A stretch of DNA of 64,000 nucleotides, from the NCBI GenBank assembly GCA_029168955.1, contig JAPDOI010000009.1, forward strand, positions 2,728,001 to 2,792,000, in the 5' to 3' direction. Under the pieces are notes generated by a model. That model was not told where the DNA came from, did not search any database, and was given only the letters and a program-made list of their open reading frames with translations. Made by a program: the position numbers and the translations under genes. This DNA is from Aplectana chamaeleonis. Its lineage: Eukaryota; Nematoda; Chromadorea; Rhabditida; Cosmocercidae. The first letter of the stretch is position 1. Every line of letters begins with the position of its first letter. Shown here in pieces: positions 55,490 through 64,000 of the stretch.

Positions 55490-55690
55490 GATTTTGCCCG
55501 AGCCGCACGCGTACATTCCAGCAGGAGATTTTGCCCGCGAGAGAGGAGAAAATGCCCGCCTGAAGGGGAGAATTTGCCCGCGAGGGGGAGAGAAAATACC
55601 CGCATGGAGGGGAGAATGTATCCACAAGGAGAGGAGAAAATACCCGCAAGAAGGGCAGAAAGTTTCTGTCACGAGGGCGAGATTTTGCTT
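55490..55690 (-). repeat. 22-bp-type minisatellite, orientation 1
   Basis: Irregular units of GGAGAAAATGCCCGCCWGARG type, about nine, with GAGATTTTGCCCG variants at both edges. The family is the same as at 57,669-57,860 but reversed. Confidence 0.8.
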
Positions 55691-55699
55691 GCGCTACTA

Positions 55700-56160
55700 A
55701 ACATCCAGCTAGCAATGAGTGGTGCTCCGTTCACTTCTCTGCTGCCGTTTTTCCATTTTTCGCTCATTTTTGCTGTTTATCCATTTTTTTGCTGCCTAAG
55801 CCTATGCCTAAACCTAAGCCTACTGCCATCGATTTTGGATGGATCTGCGCCAGACCGCTACATAAGACCGGCAGAGCTGGAAGGACAGCGCAAGATTCAA
55901 GGAGAAAAAATCAACAGTTCTCTGCGATCGTTGACCCTAAGATCACGCCGAAAACGTGCAAAAGATACTTGGACTCTCTAGCCAAGCTTATTGGTCTGCC
56001 TTGATATCACCCAGTTACTTTTGAATAAATTTCTCACCTCCGAGATTATCCCATGGAAACACCATTTCTCTAACTTCAGAGATGTTGAATAGACGGTTAT
56101 GCTAGGGGTTAGAATGCATTCTACTATTTACCACACTTTACTTCTCCGAATGAAGTTTAA
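55700..56160. other. Spacer with a short unplaced ORF
   Basis: 55,789-56,001 encodes PKPKPTAIDFGWICARPL..AIVDPKITPKTCKRYLDS then LAKLIGLP and a stop. It looks protein-like but has no splice context and no known domain, so it is not called as a gene. Confidence 0.3.
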
Positions 56161-57465
56161 AGGCAGGGTTAACGATAAAATTGTTTTTCTGTTTGTCCGC
56201 CTATCTTGAAAACGGTCCCATGCTGATTCTAAGGCCCCGGTCAGAGTTGTAGCCCACCGACTCCCCTCAACATCCCCCCATCACCCCCCCCCCACCCCCC
56301 AACACCCACCCGTTCGTTACGTATAGTCTACAGCAATGGAAGTAGGACCTGGTGAGGTCGCGGACTTGCCCTAACATACGGTACTTTGTTAGTCGTATCA
56401 TTCATTTTTCCGAAACAGGTGTGATATATTGGTGAGTCTGTGTTTTCACCGATACGAGTACATCCGTGGAAGCAATGAAAACAGGTGAAATGTGAGAGTG
56501 GAAACAAAAACTCACCGACCAATCTCAGTTATTTCGATAAAATGAGTGATAACACAATCAGACTACAGTATGTTAGGAATAGTCCGCAACCTCACCAGGT
56601 CCTACTTCCATTGCTGTAGACTATATGTTGAAAATGATGGAGTGAGGTTGAGAAAATCACTCGATGTATCCAACTAGATATGACGATGATTACGTGGCCA
56701 ACAGGATTGCACCGTTCAGAGAAATAGTGAAGGAGAGTATGGTGAAGTAACGGAGGTAGCAGTAAGGTTAGCTTCCTAGTGATACGCAATGTTTTATCAT
56801 CGGCCCGCCCACCCGGTGCTTTTCTCATCCACCGTCATCCACGTATAGCATGGATATCGACCGCGTCGGATACACCGAGTGATTTTCTCAACCTCACTCC
56901 ATCATTTTAAACATACTTATCGACCGGGTGGGTGTTGGGGGGGTGCGGGGGGGGGGATACACCGAGTGATTTTTGCATCCCATTTCCAATGCATTCTGTG
57001 TGTATCGACCGGGCTGGAGACGTCGGCTCATCCAACTATGACAGGGGCCTAAGGATGCCTCTGGAATCGTACAAGACCTTCTGGGAACGGAGTTATGGTC
57101 CCTCCAAAATTGAGCTAGGGAAGCATGGTGGACGAGCTGTCCAAGGACTGTAGCCTCCGTCTTTAACAGCCGATGTATGCGAGCTGACCCGAGTAAAGGG
57201 AGAATTTGAAAATGAAGGGAAGAACGGGGCTACTGATTTGAAACCATCGCTCATCTCACGATCTCGAGTTTTCATTTGTTCACGTCGGAGGGCGGGCATT
57301 GCGCTTTTGGGGTTTGCCTTGCGCTCAAAGTGGCAACTTCGGGCTCTTTTGGGGCTCTTCCTGGCTCGTTTTCATGCGTTCTTTCGACGTCAACGTTACA
57401 GTGTGCCCCTCCACTACCCATTCCTAGTGGAAACTGAAACACATTTTTTATCGTGAACACTGCCT
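56161..57465. mobile_element. TTAA-flanked TIR element, 1.3 kb, with nested foldbacks
   Basis: AGGCAGGGTTAACGATAAAA at the left, TTTTTTATCGTGAACACTGCCT at the right, TTAA on both sides (56,157-56,160 and 57,466-57,469). Inside, 56,229-56,315 is mirrored by 56,916-57,053 (AAGGCCCCGGTCAGAG and the CCACCCCCCAACACCCACCCG stretch), and within that 56,322-56,366 is mirrored by 56,582-56,626 (TATAGTCTACAGCAATGGAA). So three inverted repeats are stacked. It lies in the kinase intron. Confidence 0.85.
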
Positions 57466-57668
57466 TTAAGCACCTACACTATTTCATAGTTTTGTTCTTT
57501 TTGTAGTTTTTCGCACAATAAAATTATCTATGAAACTGTGCAGTTTGTATGAGGTTTCAATACACTTATACCGTGGGTACGCGTATGCAAGCGTTGAATA
57601 TTTTATTCTAACAGGTTGCGGTAGGCAGTTAATTATAAGGCAGGGTCATAGAAGAACTGTATTTTTGA

Positions 57669-57860
57669 TGCTGGCATTTCCTCCCCTCGTGGCGGGCATT
57701 TTCTCCCCTCGTGGCGGGCATTGTCTCCCCTCGTGGCGGGCATTTTCTCCCCTCGTGGCGGGCATTTTCTCCCCTCATGGCGGGCATTTTCTTTCCTCGT
57801 GGCGGGCATTTTCTCCTCTCGCGGCGGGCATTTCCTCCCCCCTTGCGGGCATATTCTCCA
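57669..57860 (+). repeat. 22-bp minisatellite GGCGGGCATTTTCTCCCCTC
   Basis: GGCGGGC begins at 57,691, 57,713, 57,735, 57,757, 57,779, 57,801 and 57,823, exactly 22 bases apart, with one degenerate unit on each side. ORFs on both strands across it are repeat-driven. Confidence 0.93.
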
Positions 57861-58049
57861 CGCGCTACGCATAGGGCAAATTCTCCGGGCATTCGGGCAA
57901 ATTCTTCGTAAACCCTTCGTCCGCGCGGGCCCCTCTGGCAGAGCAGAAAGTTAGGAGTATGAATAGCCCCCTAGACGGGGGGTGGTCACCCAAGATTCAT
58001 TCTTAGAAATGAGGCAAAACTCTGATGAAAGATGCTGGATAAACTCCCG

Positions 58050-58560
58050 GTGTCGGACAGCCATTCGCCAGCGGTCCGCCAGGACGTTGGCCGACCGTTG
58101 GCAGTCTCTTCTCTAATACCTGGCAGCCCGCTGTTGAGCAATCATTTGCCAGCGGTCCGCCAGTCTCTTGGCAGACCGATGAGTCGAGGTGGGTCCCTAG
58201 GGGGGAGCCTACGCAACGGTCTGAGGTGGGGGACCCACCCCACCTCCCCCCCCCTAGCCGTGGGGACTTGCCCCTCAGCTTTGCCTGCGGTCCACCGCTA
58301 GCTCTAATGGAGATGCCAAGGATGAGCCAGCTGTCGGCCTCGTAATTACCAATTGCCAGCTGAATGCCAGTTATCACCCAGCTGTTAGGCAGCTGGCACA
58401 TATTCGCCAGCCGTCCGTCGCTGGCATTAAATTACATGCCGAGTGTATGCCAAGTGTTGGCCTCGTGATCGCCATTGGCCAGCTAAATGCCAGCTGTCCC
58501 CCAGCTGTTGACAACTGGCGATTTTTAGCCAGCGGTCCGCTACTTCCAATGTCTGAGGTA
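58050..58560. repeat. Repeat cluster with CCAGCGGTCCGCCAG and CAGCTG motifs
   Basis: CCAGCGGTCCGC occurs near 58,069, 58,150 and 58,531, and CCAGCTGT with TGGCAGCTGGC-type words recurs between 58,320 and 58,520. Part of it is the reverse of 45,235-45,460. Confidence 0.75.
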
Positions 58561-58589
58561 GCATTCAATGGCTCATCTGATTTATCTCG

Positions 58590-58986
58590 TGATCCCAACT
58601 CAAACGCTAACGTCGGACAGGGAACGAGATTTTCATGCCGTAAAATAGCGTGTTTTGATGTGTCGATTGCGTCCAACACTACTCATTCTACGACATCATC
58701 GAAATTTTTGCTACCTCGGGGGATTCATTCCTGGATTTCCTTGTTTTATTTTAGAAGAAAGCTTAGGTTACATGATGATGTATGTATAAGGAGATTAGAA
58801 TGACAAAGCATCTCCAATTTAGGCTGAGTTCCGGTATGTGCAGGCAAATTAAAAAAACATAGTTGTGAATCTTTTTCATGATGTCGTAGAATGAGTAGTG
58901 TTGGACGCAATCAACACACCGAAACACACTATTTCACGGCATGAGAATTTCGTTCCCTGTCCGACGTTAGCGTTCGAGTGTGATTC
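58590..58986. repeat. Foldback element with 115-bp arms
   Basis: CAAACGCTAACGTCGGACAG..ATTTTCATGCCGT..TACGACATCAT on the left is mirrored by ATGATGTCGTAGAATGAGTA..ACGGCATGAGAAT..CCGACGTTAGCG on the right, with about 170 bp between. No coding capacity. Confidence 0.85.
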
Positions 58987-59392
58987 CACAAGTTTATAAT
59001 TTGTCTACGGCAGAAAATTTTCACGAAAGCGTGGAAGTTTTCCTTTCCAGAATTCTTTCCAGAGTACTCTCTAGTTTGTTTAGAGCTACAGCCGCTTACC
59101 TCTGGAGAAAGACTGTGTGTGAGTGTAACACACTACTCTTCATTTCTTTTATACCATACCCTTTGTTAATTGGGTATCATCAATTTTGTTTACCTCGAAA
59201 ATTTTGTCCCGTTGGCAATTGATAATCGTCTGTTGACTCTTGGGTGCCCCCCCCCCCGTCTAGGATAATGCCGATCGCTGTTTGAAGTCGAACCGTCGAG
59301 CCGCGGTGCTCTGATTTCCGAAAGAGGCGGACCCATCGAGGTGAGGTGTAAAACTAGTTGAGGGTTGAGGGCACTCAGAACTTGAATGAAGA

Positions 59393-59695
59393 ATGAATCG
59401 AACCGCTACCAGGGGTCGTATTCGCCAACAACCCGCCGAGGGAAGTCGAATGGGAAGCGGAAAGGACTCTACCGCGCGCATTAGAGGAAGCGCTCGACCC
59501 ATCTTACACCGTGTAGGATCGAAATGCATCCGGATAAAATCCACCATTAGAGATTACAATGATATTAGCAACTATTCCGAATTGACCAACCGCAAGTTTG
59601 GTCACAACAACCAGTGTTTGAAAAACTTTTACTGTCGCGGAAGCGCGATGCATTGCTCCTACGAGGGCCTTGAAGCGGTCGGTCCCACAGCGTAA
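59393..59695 (+). CDS. Unplaced 100-codon ORF
   Basis: Reads MNRTATRGRIRQQPAEGSR, then RPILHRVGSKCIRIKSTIRD, then HNNQCLKNFYCRGSAMHCSY and ends GPTA before TAA. The C-terminal part has several Cys but no known pattern. It lies inside the large kinase intron on the same strand, without splice context. It could be chance, an intronic repeat ORF or a remnant. Confidence 0.2.
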   Translation: MNRTATRGRIRQQPAEGSRMGSGKDSTARIRGSARPILHRVGSKCIRIKSTIRDYNDISNYSELTNRKFGHNNQCLKNFYCRGSAMHCSYEGLEAVGPTA

Positions 59696-60418
59696 GCCGT
59701 ACGTACCGTACACTTGTACATCCCACGCCGGATTGTTTCGAGCGGCCTAAAAATTTACTGCCGCGGCCCGGTGCGACCGCTTTCTGTTTTGCCGTGCTAT
59801 CGCCTTCTGCTAGTTGTGCAGTGCTACCCTGTGGGGTCTTAGGGCCTCCAGAACTCTACAATTCAATTCTTTAATACAGCTGCTCGCGATGAGCAACATT
59901 GATGAACAGTTCATCGGCCGGATTCCTTGTCTATCCTTTATTGGTATTCCAGCGATTTTCTCGAGCAGTATCTGATACCCCTCCATTATCTGCTAATATT
60001 CATATTATCCTTCCTTCATCCTCCTTATCGTAATTATCTTAGGGTGCAGAATAACCTAATTTAAACTTGTTCTGTTGTCTAAGAAAGAGGGCGTTATTTC
60101 GTTATTGTATCACAGTCGGAAGAAATATTGGTTAGTGTAGTGAGTTCCGAGTTGGAGACATCAAATGTAAACTCTTGAATGTGATCCAGGGTAATCAGCC
60201 AATGTTGTGTGATCCTCGTTGAAGGTCCACTGGCCAGTTCCCCCACGGAACTGACGTCATCATGACGTCGTACCCGGATAAACTACCAGCGATTCGGAAC
60301 ACTTACCAAATCTCAAATTTCTTAGGTTTGCGCTTAAAGGATTCCGGTCCGGATTTCTGGAAAGGTGTTCTAAACTGTAAAGCCTTTTCTGTTTCTTCAA
60401 TCACACTGCTAATTTTAG

Positions 60419-60934
60419 GCAAATATAAAAGGAGACAAGCATAAGAAGAAAACCACCTCACGTGTAATATCAGTACTAATCGATCCAGCAGGCAAAAACG
60501 AATTGATACCATTAGAGAAGAGAGCTTTATTAGTCAGTTTTGTACTCGTTGTTTCCCATTCCCAAGTGATTCGTATGAGAGCTTCCGTTTCAGATAAGAA
60601 ATATTGTTATTATGCATAAGGCTCAGAAGTGGTGGGTTGATCCAAGCGTCCAGTTTGACACGATGGCCTCAGTATTTGAAAATTACCAGACCAAACCTCT
60701 ACTCGTTGAAAAGGTGAGTAGAATTATTCTAAAATGGTGACTCTATCCTATCAAAGTGTGGATACTTTTCAGGATACTGTTATATTAAAACGTGGGGTTG
60801 GCTTATGCAGATGGGAGTTTAAGCATTCAAATGTTCAAGTTGGAAGATTATTAGGGAGGGGATCGTATGGTGAAGTCAGAAAAGGAACAGTTATACGAAA
60901 AAATGGACATATTGTAAATGTCGCCGTGAAAACA
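60419..60934 (+). CDS. SH2 tyrosine kinase gene, exons 3-5 (rest of SH2, glycine loop)
   Basis: Exons 60,419-60,532, 60,594-60,713 and 60,773-60,934 are all phase 0. The first (acceptor AATTTTAG, donor GTCAGT) reads HKKKTTSRVISVLIDPAGKN, the middle strands of the SH2; the second (CGTTTCAG, GTGAGT) reads IRNIVIMHKAQKWWVDPSVQ and ends at SVFENYQTKPLLVEK, the SH2 end. The third opens the kinase: CRWEFKHSNVQVG, the glycine loop LLGRGSYGEVRKG and VNVAVKT with the ATP-binding Lys. The donor GTGGGT at 60,935 gives the next exon in frame; without splicing the frame would stop at 60,971. Confidence 0.88.
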
Positions 60935-60999
60935 GTGGGTGATGAGAGTTTTCTAGAGTCTTTTCGGGAATAAGGACTCATAAATGTTGGCATATTTAG

Positions 61000-61153
61000 C
61001 TAACCATGACCAAGTTGTTAACGCGGGAGTTGATCCGAGAAATTATGAAGGAAGCTAGAATAATGCGCGATCTGAGTCACGTCAATGTCGTTGCTCTCAT
61101 CGGAGTCGTTCTCATCGATCATCCACTGTACATACTGCTGGAATATGTTTCAG
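61000..61153 (+). CDS. SH2 tyrosine kinase gene, exon 6 (C-helix to hinge)
   Basis: The acceptor CATATTTAG is followed by LTMTKLLTRELIREIMKEAR, the C-helix with its Glu, then IMRDLSHVNVVALIGVV, then the hinge HPLYILLEYVSG. The donor GTTAGT leaves one base, which fits the exon at 63,318. Confidence 0.88.
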
Positions 61154-63317
61154 GTTAGTTGACCGACTTCTTTGACAAACGTGCAGAAGCGCATAATGTA
61201 TTAGAATCCAGGTACTGAAATTTAAAGCAGATTGCTAACGGTAAAATGCCGGTAGGCCTCGAAATACTGCGTTCTCATAGGTGCATGAAGCAAAGCACCA
61301 GCAAATGATGAGTTCTTCTATGGGTTTGTTAAACTGTTCATTTCCGAGTATAGGGGAAGGGATGAGCTAAGTTAACGTGAGAAGAAGCTTTCCTCTGCAT
61401 CTCACTGACATGGTATGGCCACTTAAATGGTTTGCGATTGTGACTCAACAACAAAAGGCGCGAAGAAATTTATTTAAAAAGTAAGCGAATGGAAAAATAA
61501 AAGAATAAAAAAGCAAAAAATGCTGCTTTAAAATGAACAAACCATATTTCTGAGATGAAACAGCCAAAATGTCCTCCAAAACGACAACAACAGACTTCAA
61601 AGATGAAAGCGAAAAATCACAAAGTGTAAAAAACATGCCGTGCTCCAAACACCTTGTCCACAATGGAGGACAGTTGACAAAAAAGCTTTACGCGACAGAA
61701 AATTATCAAACAAATGAATGGAGGAAACACGGGAACAAATTGTATACAATGTATCATGAAGCACTAGAATCCACACAGGCTAACAAGGTCACGCACACAG
61801 GATTTTTTTAAAGACAGTGTTCACCATAAATTATGAGTGTTCAGTTTCTTACCGATTATGATAGGCCAGGAGCTTACTGTGGCAGCAGTGTCTGAAGGAT
61901 CTGCGAAAGGAGACAAGAAAGCACTTTTTCCTCCAAAGCAGGATCTCTTGTGTGACGTCCCATTTTTGAGAAGTGAGGATTGACCAGTGTGAGGAAATGA
62001 AGTCTTTCCATGCAATAGCGTGATCATATCTTATCGACCGACTTATCGAAGCCATTTATGTCGCTGACCGGCTGTATACGTGCTGAAGCTTCTTCAGAAA
62101 GGAATAGTTTGCGGGGCGGGGTCTCCAGAAAAGGGTGGAGTCTTAAGACTGGGGGGACCCTCGTTCAAGCATGTCTAGACGGTTTTTTCGCTCTCTTTCT
62201 TCGTGATCGGCCCACCATCCAATACACCGTGACTGCTCTGCGAAAAAATCGCGAACTTTTTCATCGTGAACACTGCCTTTAACGTGCAAAAAAAATGGTG
62301 CAACAAGAAATACTGAAGGGAGGAGGCAAAACACAACCGCCCAAGCATATGATAGAAACAAATGCTAGATAAAAATGACATGTACGATCATAAACGAAAA
62401 AGATATTTCGTAACTGCTTTTGAACACGCTTGCGTAATCAGCTTGCACTTTGCGGACTGAACGCGATTGCGTAGGCGAACAGTATGTGGAATATGCTGAC
62501 CCCCATGCCTTGCTTTGGGTCGTAGGTTGGAGCGCCGTCCAGACCCTCTTCAGGGTAACGTTGCTGTCTAAGTTTGAACACCATTTGTATGAGGTTAGCG
62601 ACATACAGTCATCGTGAAAAGGCTCTTTGGGTTGCTGTAGTCTGCGTCAGTGCTCGTTTATGTATGCAGCACTGCTTCAATGTGTTCACCAGAGAACTGG
62701 TCCGATGAAGAGTTTCATTTTGGTTTCATGTTTGTTCCCGCTGAAGGTCCCGTCATACATATTTTGGCGACAGTCTGACGTAGTCTCTTCTAGATCGTTC
62801 ATGGGAGGTCCTAGGTCGTCCGTAATCCCGCCTGGGGCGTCCATTAGCCAACTCAGGCCGCGCTTGACCCCGCAACGGTATCAAAGGTATTAATGATCCG
62901 GCTTCTATCGGGGTGGTTCTAGGAGGGATTATAGCTGACCCAGGACGGCCTATACAAGGATATGTCCTTAGCCCCGTTTTGCTTGCTTTACTCACATGTC
63001 GACTGGTTGGAACTACGGCCTATTGTCCAACTATGACGAGGGCGAAAGAACATAGGATCTGATCTAGCAATTCTTTGTCGTGTATGACATAGGAGTTTGT
63101 GCTGGTGCCTATGAGATACCGTGGTGTACATCAAGACAATGGGAATGTGTATTGTGTGGTCACATGTGAACCGGTACCGCAGAATGGGGAGATAGTCTTA
63201 CAACAGAAACCAGCTTACATCGCGTTAGGATTCAATGACGTTCCTTTTGCTATCGGTTCGGGATTACGGTGGCGATTGTGTGCATACAACTGCATCAGAC
63301 TAGAATGTAATTTTAAG
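61154..63317. other. 2.2-kb kinase intron with TTAA element
   Basis: Holds the element at 61,812-62,278 and a fragment (62,430-62,470) related to the arms at 24,584-24,790. 62,300-63,317 otherwise shows no supported feature; ORFs at 62,627-62,893 and 63,099-63,341 have no domain. Confidence 0.5.
61812..62278. mobile_element. TTAA-flanked TIR element, 467 bp
   Basis: AGACAGTGTTCACCATAAAT at the left and TTTCATCGTGAACACTGCCT at the right, TTAA on both sides (61,808-61,811 and 62,279-62,282). The interior does not match the 441-bp or 484-bp elements. Confidence 0.88.
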
Positions 63318-63992
63318 GCAGCGCTTTGGATATGTACTTGAAGAGGAAGCACTCGAGGATAAGTAAAGAAGAGCGGTTAGCGATGGTTATGGGGGCCGCG
63401 TCGGGAATGGATTATCTTCACAAGTCAAGCATTATACACCGAGATGTGGCAGCCAGGAACTGTCTCTACGATCGAAGTAATACGGTAAGTGGAATCACCG
63501 CAAAAGAAGTACTCCAGAAAGAGCTATCTCTCCTCCAAGGTGAGAATATCGGACTTTGGATTGTCGCGCTCCGGGACTTCCTACAAAATGAAGACCGCAC
63601 AGAAGATGCCGATCAAGTGGATGGCACCTGAAAGTATTCTCACATTCATCTTCACACAGAAAACGGATATTTACACATTCGGGGTAACTTGAAGCAGCTG
63701 TTTTCGGTTGTGGATGAGACGATAAATTCCATTGTGTTAAGGTCCTAATCTATGAAATATTTGCTGCCACAGGTCCTTATGATGACATGAGGAACAGTGT
63801 TGTGAAGAGAATGGTAAAGATTGTTTTACAGCTACGATTGCGTTAGTTTCAGTGTGTTCATCACTGTCATGTTCGCAGATTGTCGAGGGAAAAGTGAACC
63901 AGTTCCCCGACAGCACACCCGAATTTGTGGTCAAGTACGTGAATGAACGGCTGTGGGTGAAGGATCCTGATAAACGCCCGGATTTTGCCACA
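63318..63992 (+). CDS. SH2 tyrosine kinase gene, exons 7-10 (catalytic half, partial)
   Basis: Exons 63,318-63,484, 63,540-63,683, 63,742-63,813 and 63,879-63,992 join in phase. They give GSALDMYLKRKHSRISKEER, the catalytic loop IIHRDVAARNCL (Val where Leu is more usual), VRISDFGLSRSG with the Mg-binding Asp, the activation loop with Tyr in TSYKMKTAQK, PIKWMAPESIL, DIYTFGVLIYEIFAATGPYD and RLWVKDPDKRPDFAT. All catalytic residues are in place, so this is an active-type kinase. GTATGT at 63,993 looks like another donor, so at least one more exon lies beyond the window. About 425 residues are covered in total, the expected size for this family. Confidence 0.9.
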
Positions 63993-64000
63993 GTATGTTT

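Larger units (their letters stand above)
54630..60418. other. Large first SH2 intron, filled with repeats
   Basis: 5.8 kb between the two halves of the SH2 domain. It contains two oppositely oriented 22-bp arrays, a 1.3-kb TTAA element, a CAGCTG-type repeat cluster and a 400-bp foldback, all annotated separately. GAACCGTCGAGCCGCGGTGC followed by TCTGAT occurs twice (about 55,123 and 59,289). From about 59,700 to 60,418 no feature was recognised. Confidence 0.6.

Noticed and set aside
57629..57954. Repeating Gly/Arg/Pro/Phe ORFs
   Set aside because: They are the 22-bp minisatellite read in several frames.
58021..58060. CTGATGAAAGATGCTGG as a possible hammerhead ribozyme core
   Set aside because: The second conserved block and a pairing stem are missing; only the CTGATGA word fits.

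Overview
The window reads as nuclear DNA of a nematode. I infer this from short introns with GT..TTTCAG borders, start codons lying 0-4 bases after a TTTCAG/TTCAG-type acceptor (as in spliced-leader trans-splicing), an SH2-plus-tyrosine-kinase gene of the kind expanded in nematodes, mariner, LINE and Penelope-like elements, and many small foldback elements and G/C homopolymer tracts. The species cannot be told from the sequence. Most of the 64 kb is repetitive and single-copy genes sit between repeats, so nearly all uninterrupted long ORFs are chance or transposon ORFs.

Layout. 1-5,702: a long dispersed repeat (unit A), partly as a large inverted repeat, broken by a GC-rich TA-flanked TIR element (3,692-4,272). 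6,057-6,334: one exon of an unknown gene. 6,505-7,758: a dead mariner. 8.6-15.3 kb: foldback elements, a 3' fragment of a CR1-like LINE and a 60-bp tandem repeat. 15,585-19,029: a full-length but broken LINE on the minus strand. 19,698-35,249: phase-compatible plus-strand exons, probably one long gene, that open with a RAP1-type Myb domain. Its introns hold 516-bp tandem repeats, several MITEs and a four-level nest (a LINE inside a TTAA element, a third element inside the LINE, an expanded GAA tail) plus a second nest (a mariner inside a TTAA element). 35,272-36,808: a TA-flanked element with GTACTTCTAATAGAGG arrays. 37.8-45.2 kb: a second copy of unit A carrying a Penelope-like element and two TTAA elements, with matching empty sites in the first copy. 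46-47.7 kb: TTACATGTAAC repeats. 48,288-48,991: a small four-exon gene for a probable single-pass membrane protein. 49-50.2 kb: an A-rich stretch. 50.6-52.0 kb: a tandemly duplicated, purine/pyrimidine-alternating block. 54,346-63,992: an SH2 tyrosine kinase gene with repeat-filled introns, running off the right edge.

The main unexpected signal is a diverse group of TIR elements whose ends read AGGCA..TGCCT and which all sit exactly in TTAA. At least eight are bounded here, several nested and two proven by empty sites. The LINE family is also notable: a 2A-like NPGP motif stands directly in front of a PHD-type zinc finger. No rRNA, tRNA, CRISPR array, bacterial operon or viral genome was seen.
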